This document shows, piece after piece, positions 33,655 to 41,798 of a stretch of DNA of 45,203 nucleotides (position 1 is the stretch's first letter; each line of letters opens with the position of its first letter). This stretch comes from an uncultured Bacteroidota bacterium. Its GTDB lineage: Bacteria > Bacteroidota > Bacteroidia > Bacteroidales > GWA2-32-17. The stretch spans positions 1 through 45,203 of the forward strand of contig CAILUD010000224.1 of NCBI GenBank assembly GCA_903837285.1, written 5' to 3'. The notes below the pieces were generated by a model. It searched no databases and had not been told where the DNA came from. It was given only the letters and a program-made list of their open reading frames with translations. The translations under genes were made by a program, and so were the position numbers.

Positions 33655-34905
33655 CTATTTTTTCTTATGTATTTTAGCCGTACTTACTTTTTCTTTTATT
33701 GGAGTGAGTTCCTTCTGTGGACCACGAATAGCCTCAATACCAGGTAAAACTTTTCCTTCAAGGTATTCTAACATTGCACCTCCACCGGTTGAAACATAAC
33801 TCATCTGATCGGTTAGATTAAATTGATTAAGAACTGCAACCGTATCACCACCGCCAATTAGAGAAAATGATCCGCTAATTGTTGCACTGGCAACAGCAAT
33901 AGCTATTGATTTTGTTCCTTGTCTATAGTTTTCCATTTCAAAAACTCCCATTGGCCCATTCCATAAAATGGTTTGAGAGTGATTTATAATTTCGGCAAAA
34001 CGACGGCAAGATTTTGGTCCAATATCTAAACCCATCCAACCATTTGGAATATGATCTGATGATACTGTTTTAAATTGTGCTTCATTCGAGAAACCATTTG
34101 AAATTACTGCATCGGTTGGTAAATATAGATTTACTCCTTTTAACATAACTTCTTGCACAATACTTTTAGCTAAATCAATTCTATCTCTTTCAATAATAGA
34201 GTCACCAACTTTTCCGCCTAATGCTTCCATAAAAGTAAAAGACATTCCGCCACCAATAATTAAGTTATCAACTTTATTTATAATGTTTTTAATGATTCCA
34301 ATTTTAGTTGAAACTTTTGCGCCACCAATAATTGCTGTAAATGATGGTTGTGCATCAAATAAAACTCTGTCAAGATTTTTTATTTCGCCTTCAAGTAAGT
34401 GTCCAAAATAACTTTTTCCTTTAAAATATTTTGCAATTGTACAAACAGAGGCGTGACTTCTGTGTGATGTTGCGAAAGCATCATTAATATAAACATCTCC
34501 CAGAGATGCAATGTCTTTTGCAAATTTTTCATCACCACTTTCTTCTTCAGGGTAAAAACGAAGATTTTCCATCATTGCAACTTCGCCTTGTTTCATTTTA
34601 CCACAAACATTAAAAGTATTTGGACCAAAAAGATCGCGTGTAAAAATAACATTACGCCCAAGTAATTTAGATAATACTGGAACTATTGGGGTTAATGAAT
34701 AATCTGCTTCGTAACCATTTGGACGACCAAGGTGAGTCATTAAGATTACCGAACCACCGTCATTTAAAACTTTATTGATAGTTGGAATGGATTCTCGGAT
34801 ACGAGTATCATCCATTACTTGTCTGTTGTGATTTAATGGAACGTTAAAGTCAACTCTGATTAGAGCTCTTTTGCCTTTAAAATTTATATCATTAATTGAA
34901 AACAT
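33655..34905 (-). CDS. pgk: Phosphoglycerate kinase
   Basis: Phosphoglycerate kinase makes ATP and 3-phosphoglycerate in glycolysis. The 416-residue protein contains the family N-terminal signature RALIRVDFNVPLN, the HLGRPNG substrate-binding motif, and the nucleotide-binding GGAKVSTKIG and GGGDTVAVLNQF blocks. Only the last 20 residues, a Lys-rich extension (KEKVSTAKIHKKK), go beyond the usual C terminus GPQKE. It is a single gene, divergent from the delta' gene at 35001 and convergent with the SpoIIE-type gene, 25 bases from that gene's restored stop. No terminator is clear. Confidence 0.97.
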   Translation of the reverse strand: MFSINDINFKGKRALIRVDFNVPLNHNRQVMDDTRIRESIPTINKVLNDGGSVILMTHLGRPNGYEADYSLTPIVPVLSKLLGRNVIFTRDLFGPNTFNVCGKMKQGEVAMMENLRFYPEEESGDEKFAKDIASLGDVYINDAFATSHRSHASVCTIAKYFKGKSYFGHLLEGEIKNLDRVLFDAQPSFTAIIGGAKVSTKIGIIKNIINKVDNLIIGGGMSFTFMEALGGKVGDSIIERDRIDLAKSIVQEVMLKGVNLYLPTDAVISNGFSNEAQFKTVSSDHIPNGWMGLDIGPKSCRRFAEIINHSQTILWNGPMGVFEMENYRQGTKSIAIAVASATISGSFSLIGGGDTVAVLNQFNLTDQMSYVSTGGGAMLEYLEGKVLPGIEAIRGPQKELTPIKEKVSTAKIHKKK

Positions 34906-34959
34906 GTTTAAAAAAGTTTAGTTATTTACAGGCATCTAAATTATAAAATATTTTTTAAT

Positions 34960-34967
34960 TACTTTTG
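34960..34967 (+). promoter_or_regulatory. Possible -7 box before the delta' gene
   Basis: TACTTTTG matches TAnnTTTG and lies 34 bases upstream of the ATG at 35001. No -33 TTG is clear. Confidence 0.35.
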
Positions 34968-35000
34968 AATGCTTAATAAATAATTAATTAAATTGTATAA

Positions 35001-36122
35001 ATGAAGTTTTCAGAGGTAGTTGGACAAAAAAATGTAAAGCGGTCACTAATTTTTGCGAAAAAAGAAAACCGAATTCCACATGCATTATTGTTTAATGGTC
35101 CCGAGGGTTGTGGAAAATTAGGTTTAGCTGTTGCTTTTTCACAATATATTAACTGTGAAGAACCAGAAGATGATGACAGCTGTGGAACTTGTATTTCTTG
35201 TTTAAAATACAAGAAACTTATTCATCCCGATTTGCATTTTGTTTTTCCATTAATGAAAGTGAGCGAAACAACTTTGGTGTGTAACGAGTTTCTTAAAGAA
35301 TGGCGCGAAATACTACTTGCCGACATTTATTTTACACCACTACAATGGTATGCGCATATTGGTAGAGAAAGCAAACAAGGAGTTATTTACGCAGAAGAAG
35401 CCGGAGAAATAATTAAAAAACTTAATTTAAAAACTTTCGAGGCAGAATATAAGTGCATGATAATATGGCTTCCCGAGAAAATGAATATTGCTGCAGCTAA
35501 TAAATTGCTTAAAATTCTTGAAGAACCACCTGATAAAACTGTTTTTATTTTAGTAGCTGAAGAAACTGAGCATTTACTTCCAACTCTTTTATCAAGATGC
35601 CAGCTTGTTAGAATTCCGCCAATAAAAGATTCCGATTTGTATGAGGCATTGCAAAAACAGTCAGAGTTCTCTGAGCATGATATAAAAAACGCTGTAATGC
35701 TTTCCGAAGGAAATATGATTAAAGCAGCATTAATTTTAGAAAATTCGGGAAATAACCAACAATTTCTCGAGAATTTTAAATTATTAATGCGTGCAGCCTT
35801 TGCTGTTAATATGATCGAAATAATTAAGCAAACTGACGAAATAGCCTCTTTTTCAAAGGAAAAGCAAAAAGATTTTTTAATTTTTATGCTTAAAGTTATT
35901 AGAGATAATTTTTTGATAACTGAAGGAGCAGGAACAAAAGTGATACATAGACCAGAAGAAGCAGAATTTAGCTCAAAATTTCATCCTTTTATTAATCAAA
36001 GAAATGTTTTTAAAATAGTTGAAGAGATAGAAAAAGCTCATTTTCACCTAGAAAGGAACGGAAGTCCTAAAATTGTATTATTAGATATGATGCTTTCTAT
36101 AGCTCGTGTTATAAAATCCTAA
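35001..36122 (+). CDS. holB: DNA polymerase III subunit delta' (clamp-loader)
   Basis: A 373-residue AAA+ clamp-loader subunit. The P-loop region reads NGPEGCGKLGLA, with Leu in place of the usual Thr/Ser, so ATP hydrolysis is doubtful, as for other delta' proteins. A four-Cys zinc module follows (NCEEPEDDDSCGTCISC). The sensor-1 stretch LLSRCQLVRIPP and a NKLLKILEEPPDKTVFIL block are typical of clamp-loader subunits. Delta' is the rigid stator of the sliding-clamp loader. A terminator-like hairpin follows, before the ricT-like gene. Confidence 0.92.
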   Translation: MKFSEVVGQKNVKRSLIFAKKENRIPHALLFNGPEGCGKLGLAVAFSQYINCEEPEDDDSCGTCISCLKYKKLIHPDLHFVFPLMKVSETTLVCNEFLKEWREILLADIYFTPLQWYAHIGRESKQGVIYAEEAGEIIKKLNLKTFEAEYKCMIIWLPEKMNIAAANKLLKILEEPPDKTVFILVAEETEHLLPTLLSRCQLVRIPPIKDSDLYEALQKQSEFSEHDIKNAVMLSEGNMIKAALILENSGNNQQFLENFKLLMRAAFAVNMIEIIKQTDEIASFSKEKQKDFLIFMLKVIRDNFLITEGAGTKVIHRPEEAEFSSKFHPFINQRNVFKIVEEIEKAHFHLERNGSPKIVLLDMMLSIARVIKS

Positions 36123-36131
36123 TTTTCTGAC

Positions 36132-36139
36132 TATTTTTG
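36132..36139 (+). promoter_or_regulatory. Possible -7 box (TATTTTTG) for ricT-gldH
   Basis: TATTTTTG matches TAnnTTTG and lies 85 bases before the ricT-like ATG, but the hairpin at 36161-36199 stands between them. Either the box is chance or ricT expression runs past an attenuator. Confidence 0.25.
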
Positions 36140-36160
36140 TATCCAAATAATTTTATTTTT

Positions 36161-36199
36161 TATAAAAGCTATAATTAGTTATACTTTTATAGTTTTTTT
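36161..36199 (+). terminator. Hairpin terminator after holB
   Basis: TATAAAAG (36161-36168) pairs with CTTTTATA (36184-36191). Inside, TATAA (36170-36174) pairs with TTATA (36179-36183) around the loop TTAG, with one bulged C. Seven T follow at 36193-36199. The stem is AU-rich but long. Confidence 0.65.
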
Positions 36200-36216
36200 A
36201 ATCAATTGTGTTGCTA

Positions 36217-37419
36217 ATGAATAGTATGAATTGTATATCAAGGGGCTGCCATATCGAAGGAGCTGAGGGAAACACTACTCAGTGCCATGCCTCTAACTCT
36301 TGCAATAAGCTTGATGTGTTTAATTGGCTCGAAGATGTTCCTGTTTCTGCAAGGGTAACAGATATTGCTGAAATAAGATTTAAAAATAGTCGAAAATATT
36401 TTTACAGAAATGTAAATGAACTAAATCTACGAAAAGGTGATGTTGTTGCAGTTGAAAGTAGCCCTGGTCATGATATTGGAATAGTTTCTCTTATAGGCGA
36501 TCTAGCTTTTGAGCAAATGAGAAAATATAACGTTTCGCCTGATAATCCAGATATTAAAAAGATATACAGAAAAGCCAAAGGTTCTGATATCGAAAAATGG
36601 GCAGAAGCAATCTCTCTCGAAGAAAAAACTATGATTAGGGCAAGAAAAGTTGCTGTTAGTCTTAGTTTGAACATGAAAATTGGTGATGTTGAATATCAGG
36701 GCGATAAGACTAAAGCGATTTTTTATTATATAGCCGATGAGCGTGTAGATTTCAGAGAGTTAATTAAAGTTCTTGGTGCCGAATTCAAAGTGAGAATTGA
36801 AATGAAGCAAATTGGTGCTCGCCAGGAAGCTGGTAGAATTGGCGGTATTGGCGCATGTGGGCGTGAGCTTTGTTGTGCAACCTGGATGTCAAATTTTAAT
36901 TCTGTTTCTACTAATTCTGCACGTATTCAGGATATTTCATTAAATCCGCAAAAACTTGCTGGACAATGCAGTAAACTTAAATGTTGTTTAAATTACGAAT
37001 TAGATGTTTATGTTGATGCGCGTAAAGGATTTCCGGAAAGATACGAGCAGATTGAAACTACCGAAGGAACACTTTATATTCAAAAAACTGATATATTCCG
37101 CAAATTGTTATGGTACTCTAAAGAAAAGGATAATCTTAACGATTTAATTGCTGTTTCGGTTGAAAGACTTCTTGAAATTCAGAGCCAGAATAAACAGGGT
37201 ATTAAAGCTGAAGTTACTAATGAAGCCGAGAAAAAAATTAAAAGTGACGAAAATCTCGATTTTACCAATGTTGTTGGTCAGGAAAGCTTAACTCGTTTTG
37301 ATAAGAAAAAGCCGAATAACAATAATAAGAATAGAAACAATAACAATAAAAATAATTTTAATCGTAGAAATCAGGGTAATAGAAATAAACCTCTAGGTAA
37401 TGCAAATAAAGGCGTATAA
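36217..37419 (+). CDS. ricT: PSP1-domain protein, RicT/YaaT-like
   Basis: About 400 residues from ATG 36217 (an upstream in-frame GTG exists at 36208). The N terminus has a Cys-rich stretch (CISRGC, then CHASNSC), followed by a PSP1 domain in the middle with GGIGACGRELCCATWM and CSKLKCCLNYEL motifs, whose Cys pairs probably bind a metal or Fe-S cluster. The C-terminal 60 residues are Asn/Lys/Arg-rich and unstructured. RicT in Bacillus works with RicA and RicF in RNA maturation; in Bacteroidota the gene is regularly placed between the delta' gene and gldH, as here. Confidence 0.85.
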   Translation: MNSMNCISRGCHIEGAEGNTTQCHASNSCNKLDVFNWLEDVPVSARVTDIAEIRFKNSRKYFYRNVNELNLRKGDVVAVESSPGHDIGIVSLIGDLAFEQMRKYNVSPDNPDIKKIYRKAKGSDIEKWAEAISLEEKTMIRARKVAVSLSLNMKIGDVEYQGDKTKAIFYYIADERVDFRELIKVLGAEFKVRIEMKQIGARQEAGRIGGIGACGRELCCATWMSNFNSVSTNSARIQDISLNPQKLAGQCSKLKCCLNYELDVYVDARKGFPERYEQIETTEGTLYIQKTDIFRKLLWYSKEKDNLNDLIAVSVERLLEIQSQNKQGIKAEVTNEAEKKIKSDENLDFTNVVGQESLTRFDKKKPNNNNKNRNNNNKNNFNRRNQGNRNKPLGNANKGV

Positions 37420-37873
37420 AATAATTTGCTTTTTTATTTTGTTAATTGTTGTATTTTCATGCGATAATTCGCGTTATTTTGAAGAAAATAAACCCATATC
37501 TGGACAGGTTTGGAATAGAAATAATATAATATCCTTTAAAGTTCCAGTAACAGATACTCGCTCGGCGAATAATGTTTTTATTAACATCCGTCACAATGGA
37601 TTGTACGAAAAAAGTAATATGTATCTTTTTATAAATATTATTGCACCTGATGGAAATAAATTAAGAGATACAGTTAATTGTCTTTTAGCTGATGATAAGG
37701 GAAAATGGTTAGGTAGTGGCTTGGGCGACATATATAGCAATCAGCTACTTTATAAAAAAAATATTACTTTTCCTATACAGGGCGATTATACCTTTGAAAT
37801 AGAACAGGCTATGCGAATGGATAATCTTAAAAATGTTGAAGATATTGGAATTCGAATTGAAAAAGTAAAATAA
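37400..37873 (+). CDS. gldH: Gliding motility lipoprotein GldH
   Basis: A 157-residue lipoprotein. A hydrophobic signal ends in the lipobox VVFSC with Cys21. The mature part has the family pattern: a VWNRNNIISFKVPVTDTRSA stretch, NVFINIRHNGLY, then GKWLGSGLGDIYSNQLLY and a C-terminal GDYTFEIEQAMR. GldH is needed for gliding and belongs to the set linked to the type IX secretion system. Its ATG overlaps the end of the ricT-like gene by 20 bases. The gene by itself does not show that the organism glides; non-gliding Bacteroidota also have it. Confidence 0.92.
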   Translation: MQIKAYKIICFFILLIVVFSCDNSRYFEENKPISGQVWNRNNIISFKVPVTDTRSANNVFINIRHNGLYEKSNMYLFINIIAPDGNKLRDTVNCLLADDKGKWLGSGLGDIYSNQLLYKKNITFPIQGDYTFEIEQAMRMDNLKNVEDIGIRIEKVK

Positions 37874-37884
37874 TTACTCGAATT

Positions 37885-38598
37885 GTGGGAAAAAATAAAC
37901 TCGCTCGTTTTGCCGAAATGGAAACTCTGCCAAATGTTGTGCAGGCCCCTTTTAGCGAAGCTTTAAATACAAAGTTTAAATTCAAAGGAGTATGGAAGCA
38001 AGAATTTTTTAAAAACAATAATCCTCTTGTACTGGAATTAGGTTGTGGTAAAGGAGAATATACTGTTGGATTGGCAAAACGATTTCCAGAAAAAAACTTT
38101 TTAGGTGTAGATATCAAAGGTTCTAGAATGTGGGTTGGTGCCAGACAATCTTTTAATGAGAAAATTTTAAATGCAGCATTTTTAAGAACAAGAATCGAAT
38201 TAATTGATTCATTTTTCGAGAACTCCGAAGTGGATGAAATATGGATTACATTTCCTGATCCTCAATTAAAAAATAAAAGAACAAAAAAGAGATTAACATC
38301 ATCATCATTTTTAACAAAGTACAGAACTTTTCTGAAAAAAGATGGAATTGTGCATTTAAAAACTGATAGCGATCCATTATTTAATTATACCAGAAAATTA
38401 TTAAAATATAATTCATTACCTATTTTAACCGAAACAGATGATTTATATTCAACAAATTTTGCTGATGATATTAGAAGCATACGTACTCATTACGAAACAA
38501 TGTTTATGGAAAAAGGCGAGAATATTACATATTTGAAGTTTAATATTCATTCAGCTAATAATATAATCGAGTCTCCTGATGAAGAAGAAGCTCAGTAA
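37885..38598 (+). CDS. trmB: tRNA (guanine-N7)-methyltransferase TrmB
   Basis: TrmB makes 7-methylguanosine at position 46 of tRNA. The 237-residue protein has the SAM-binding motif LELGCGKGEYTVGLAKRFP, the following FLGVDIKG, and the TrmB signature ITFPDPQLKNKRTKKRL. The start is GTG at 37885; no ATG fits. It follows gldH by 11 bases and its end overlaps the next ATG by 20 bases, so translation is coupled with the MGMT-like gene. Confidence 0.93.
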   Translation: MGKNKLARFAEMETLPNVVQAPFSEALNTKFKFKGVWKQEFFKNNNPLVLELGCGKGEYTVGLAKRFPEKNFLGVDIKGSRMWVGARQSFNEKILNAAFLRTRIELIDSFFENSEVDEIWITFPDPQLKNKRTKKRLTSSSFLTKYRTFLKKDGIVHLKTDSDPLFNYTRKLLKYNSLPILTETDDLYSTNFADDIRSIRTHYETMFMEKGENITYLKFNIHSANNIIESPDEEEAQ

Positions 38599-38953
38599 TA
38601 AAATTCAAGACCCATTATTAGATATAAAAACCGGATTCTTTGAGAAAGTTTTTGAAGTTGCAAGACAAGTTCCTTATGGTAGAGTGACTTCTTATGGTGC
38701 AATTGCTAAATTTTTAGGATCTTCACAATCAGCCCGAATGGTAGGCTGGGCAATGAATCAAACTCATGGTTGTAAAAGTTTTGTACCAGCTCACAGAGTA
38801 GTTAATAGGCTAGGTTTACTAACAGGAAAGCATCATTTTGCTACCGAAAATGAAATGGAAGAACTTTTAAAAAACGAAGGGGTAGAAGTTGTTAATGATA
38901 AAATAATAGACTTTAATAAACTTTTTTGGGATCCTTGTAAAGAATTAATCTAA
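38579..38953 (+). CDS. Alkyltransferase-like protein (MGMT fold, active Cys replaced)
   Basis: A 124-residue single MGMT (Ada/Ogt C-terminal) domain. The DNA-binding helix-turn-helix PYGRVTSYGAIAKFLG and the Arg finger (SARMVGWAMN) are intact. The active-site motif PCHR is PAHR (residues 70-73), so it cannot accept an alkyl group. It therefore belongs with alkyltransferase-like (ATL) proteins, which bind O6-alkylguanine and hand it to nucleotide excision repair. A normal MGMT is not visible here. It overlaps trmB and probably shares its transcript. Confidence 0.9.
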   Translation: MKKKLSNKIQDPLLDIKTGFFEKVFEVARQVPYGRVTSYGAIAKFLGSSQSARMVGWAMNQTHGCKSFVPAHRVVNRLGLLTGKHHFATENEMEELLKNEGVEVVNDKIIDFNKLFWDPCKELI

Positions 38954-38969
38954 ATAAATAAAATTTTTG

Positions 38970-38977
38970 TAATTTTG
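38970..38977 (+). promoter_or_regulatory. Possible -7 box (TAATTTTG) before the Mrp gene
   Basis: TAATTTTG matches TAnnTTTG. Transcription would start near 38983. The TTG at 38975, an alternative start, lies inside the box, so ATG 38993 is preferred. Confidence 0.5.
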
Positions 38978-38992
38978 CAAAAAATATTTGTG

Positions 38993-40078
38993 ATGGATAA
39001 AGATAAAATTGTTGAAGTTCTAAAAACTATACACCACCCTGAAGAAAAAATTGACATTGTTTCATCTGGAATAATGATCAATATTTCTGGCGATGATAAA
39101 AAAGTAAAAATCATATTACAATTTAAGAAACCAGTTGATGCTCTTGCAAATTCTGTGAAAAGGGCATCCCTTCAAGCTCTAAATGAAAAATTTGGAACTG
39201 AATTCGAATTCGAGATTGAAAATATATTTCTACAACGAAAAGTTGAAGAAAGAATACCATTTAAAGATGTAAAAAATATTATAGCTGTTGCATCAGGAAA
39301 AGGTGGAGTTGGAAAATCAACAGTAGCTGCTAATTTAGCTGTAGCACTTTCAAAAAAAGGTTTAAAAGTTGGCTTATTTGACGCTGATATTTATGGTCCA
39401 TCTGTTCCAAAAATGTTTGGAGTAGAAGATGAAAAACCTCCAATGAAAAAAATTGACGGACGTGAATATATTTCTACCGTAGAAAAATTTGGAGTTAAAT
39501 TATTATCTGTTGGCTTTTTTGTAAGTCGTGAGCAGGCTTTAATATGGCGTGGAGCAATGGCAACAAGTGCCATAAAGCAATTAATGGAGGAAGGTGATTG
39601 GGGCGAACTTGATGTTGTAGTTTTAGATATGCCACCAGGTACTAGCGACATTCATTTAACCTTAGTGCAATCTGTTGCGGTTACAGGTGTGGTTATTGTT
39701 ACAACACCTCAGGAAGTTGCTTTGGCCGATGCAATAAAAGGAGTAAACATGTTTAGAAATAAAGATATTAATGTGCCGGTTTTAGGTCTTGTAGAAAATA
39801 TGTCTTGGTTTATTCCTGCTGAACACCCCGAAAATAAATACTTTTTATTTGGAAATGGTGGAGGAAAGCGACTAGCTGAAGAATTAAAAGTTCCATTGTT
39901 AGGACAAATTCCAATTGTTCAAAGTATTTGTGAATCTGGTGATGCAGGAACTCCTGTCGCTTTAAATAGTGATAGAGCAGATGGAAAAGCTTTTGCAAAT
40001 CTTGCAGAAAAAGTATTGATTGCACTCGAAGAAAGAAATCAATCAGAAAAAACTAAAAAAGTAGAAATAACTAAATAA
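38993..40078 (+). CDS. Mrp/NBP35-family P-loop ATPase, Fe-S carrier-like
   Basis: About 361 residues from ATG 38993. An N-terminal DUF59/MIP18-like domain (about 1-85) precedes the ATPase with deviant Walker A ASGKGGVGKSTVAANLA (about 100-116), DADIYGPS and DMPPGTSD. These proteins carry or insert Fe-S clusters. The usual C-x-x-C of bacterial Mrp/ApbC after VENMS is not there: the segment reads WFIPAEHPENKYFLFG, so any bound cluster would need other ligands. The NifU-like domain protein encoded 8 bases downstream may supply a partner. Confidence 0.9.
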   Translation: MDKDKIVEVLKTIHHPEEKIDIVSSGIMINISGDDKKVKIILQFKKPVDALANSVKRASLQALNEKFGTEFEFEIENIFLQRKVEERIPFKDVKNIIAVASGKGGVGKSTVAANLAVALSKKGLKVGLFDADIYGPSVPKMFGVEDEKPPMKKIDGREYISTVEKFGVKLLSVGFFVSREQALIWRGAMATSAIKQLMEEGDWGELDVVVLDMPPGTSDIHLTLVQSVAVTGVVIVTTPQEVALADAIKGVNMFRNKDINVPVLGLVENMSWFIPAEHPENKYFLFGNGGGKRLAEELKVPLLGQIPIVQSICESGDAGTPVALNSDRADGKAFANLAEKVLIALEERNQSEKTKKVEITK

Positions 40079-40086
40079 ATAAAATC

Positions 40087-40323
40087 ATGGAAAAACAAGA
40101 AATTTTAGACAAAGTAAACCTTGCTATTGACTCAATTCGTCCTTATTTGCAAGATGATGGTGGAGATATTGAATTAGTTGAAGTTACCGACGATTTAACT
40201 GTAAAAGTTCATTTGCAAGGTGCTTGCGGATCATGTCCTCATAGTTTAATGACATTAAAAAACGGTGTAGAACAAGCAATCCGTCGCGAAATACCAGAAA
40301 TAAAAGAAGTAGTAGGAGTATAA
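40087..40323 (+). CDS. NifU C-terminal-domain protein
   Basis: A 78-residue protein consisting of just the NifU C-terminal (Nfu) domain. The DGGDIELVEV strand and the cluster-binding C-x-x-C (Cys47 and Cys50, in GACGSCPHSLMTLKNGVEQ) are present. Nfu proteins bind a 4Fe-4S cluster between two subunits and deliver it to targets. It is in an operon with the Mrp-like ATPase. No N-terminal IscU or A-type domain is fused. A terminator follows. Confidence 0.93.
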   Translation: MEKQEILDKVNLAIDSIRPYLQDDGGDIELVEVTDDLTVKVHLQGACGSCPHSLMTLKNGVEQAIRREIPEIKEVVGV

Positions 40324-40344
40324 ACTTCTGTTTTTTTTAATATT

Positions 40345-40377
40345 AAAACCCTTATAAAATGAGGGTTTTTGTTTTTA
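40345..40377 (+). terminator. Intrinsic terminator after the Nfu gene
   Basis: An 8-bp stem, AAAACCCT (40345-40352) with AGGGTTTT (40362-40369), closes a 9-base loop and is followed by TGTTTTT. It separates the Mrp-Nfu unit from the DUF3078 gene. Confidence 0.75.
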
Positions 40378-40395
40378 ATTAAAAATATTAACAAA

Positions 40396-41352
40396 ATGAA
40401 TAAATATTTTCTCTTTGTTGCAATAATGTTTACTAAAATAACATTTGCACAAGTGGTTGATCCCGAAAAACAGCTTAGAACAAAAGACATTGATACTTTA
40501 AATGGGTGGAAAAGCAGTAATGTTATCGGTGTTAATTTTTCGCAATCATCTTTTACTAATTGGGCTGCTGGCGGACAAAACAGTATTGCAGTAAATAGTC
40601 TTTTTAGCTTATCGGCAAAATATAAAAGCAAGCATTCTTCCTGGGATAATTTTTTAGATTTAGGATATGGAATGCAAAAACAAGGTAAAGATGGTGAGGT
40701 TATTAAAACTGATGATAAGCTAGATTTTACCTCTAAATATGGAAAAGATGCTTTTAAAAATTGGTTTTATGCTGCACTAATAAATTTTAAATCTCAAATG
40801 ACTCCGGGATATAAATATCCTAATGATTCTACTATTATTTCTGATTTTTTGGCTCCAGCATATATTACTACCGCATTAGGAATGGATTTTAAAAAAGGGG
40901 AAAATTTATCAATTTTTATTGCACCTGTGTCGGGTAGAATTACAATTGTAAATAGTACTTTGCTCGCAGATGCTGGTTCTTATGGTGTGGAGGCAGCAAC
41001 GTACGATACTACAGGAAAAATTATTTCACATGGAAAAAAAATTAGATCTGAGTTTGGAGGATATATGAGAATATTTTGGAAAATTGATATAATGAAGAAT
41101 ATAACATTTCAATCAAAAGTGGATTTGTTCTCAAATTATATAAAACATCCAGAAAATGTTGATGTAAACTGGGAGGCTTTAATATCAATGAAAGTAAATA
41201 AATATATTTCCGCAACAATATCTACAAATCTAATTTATGACGACGATGTAATTATTGCAGTTGATAAAAATAATGATGGTATTATTGAAGCTAATGGACC
41301 ACGTATTCAGTTTAAAGAAGTTCTTGCTATTGGTTTTACTTATAAATTTTAA
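40396..41352 (+). CDS. DUF3078 outer-membrane-type protein
   Basis: About 318 residues from ATG 40396 (an upstream TTG at 40369 lies in the terminator stem). A signal peptide ends in TFAQ (about 19). The family block GWKSSNVIGVNFSQSSFTNWAAGGQNS near the start identifies DUF3078, which is widespread in Bacteroidota. The rest is rich in aromatic beta-strand patterns and ends with a terminal aromatic (YKF), suggesting a beta-barrel outer-membrane protein. The function is unknown. Confidence 0.85.
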   Translation: MNKYFLFVAIMFTKITFAQVVDPEKQLRTKDIDTLNGWKSSNVIGVNFSQSSFTNWAAGGQNSIAVNSLFSLSAKYKSKHSSWDNFLDLGYGMQKQGKDGEVIKTDDKLDFTSKYGKDAFKNWFYAALINFKSQMTPGYKYPNDSTIISDFLAPAYITTALGMDFKKGENLSIFIAPVSGRITIVNSTLLADAGSYGVEAATYDTTGKIISHGKKIRSEFGGYMRIFWKIDIMKNITFQSKVDLFSNYIKHPENVDVNWEALISMKVNKYISATISTNLIYDDDVIIAVDKNNDGIIEANGPRIQFKEVLAIGFTYKF

Positions 41353-41371
41353 TCTTAAAACTTAAAATAAT

Positions 41372-41794
41372 ATGGGAGTTATAAAAGAATTTAAAGAATT
41401 TGCCGTTAAAGGAAATGTTCTTGATATGGCAATAGGTATTATCATTGGAGGTGCTTTTGGTAAAATTGTTACTTCAATGCTAAATGATATACTAATGCCA
41501 CCACTTGGTTTGCTTATAGGTGGTACAGATTTTACAGATTTAAAAGTTACTATTAAAGAAAAATCTATTGATGCGGCCGGAAAAGCTGTCTCGGAAGTAA
41601 CATTAAATTATGGCAGTTTTATTCAAACTTTTATTGATTTTATTTTGGTTGCAATTGCAGTTTTTATGATTATTAAAATAATGAACCGAATTCGTTCAAA
41701 AATGGAAGCAGCCCCAAAACCAGCTTCTCCACCTGCTGAACCAAGCAAAGAGGAAATTTTACTTACCGAGATAAGAGATCTTCTGAAGAAATAA
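41372..41794 (+). CDS. mscL: Large-conductance mechanosensitive channel MscL
   Basis: MscL opens under high membrane tension to release solutes after osmotic downshock. The 140-residue protein has the N-terminal amphipathic helix [21 protein letters not shown]1 ([20 protein letters not shown]), a periplasmic loop, TM2 ([21 protein letters not shown]) and a cytoplasmic helix ending in [14 protein letters not shown], as in the family. It begins 19 bases after DUF3078. It converges with the giant surface protein with only 4 bases between stops. Confidence 0.96.
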   Translation: MGVIKEFKEFAVKGNVLDMAIGIIIGGAFGKIVTSMLNDILMPPLGLLIGGTDFTDLKVTIKEKSIDAAGKAVSEVTLNYGSFIQTFIDFILVAIAVFMIIKIMNRIRSKMEAAPKPASPPAEPSKEEILLTEIRDLLKK

Positions 41795-41798
41795 ATAA

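Noticed and set aside
33643..33656. AGAAA/TTTCT mini-hairpin between the SpoIIE-type gene and pgk
   Set aside because: A five-bp AU stem without GC is too weak, and it overlaps the pgk stop codon.
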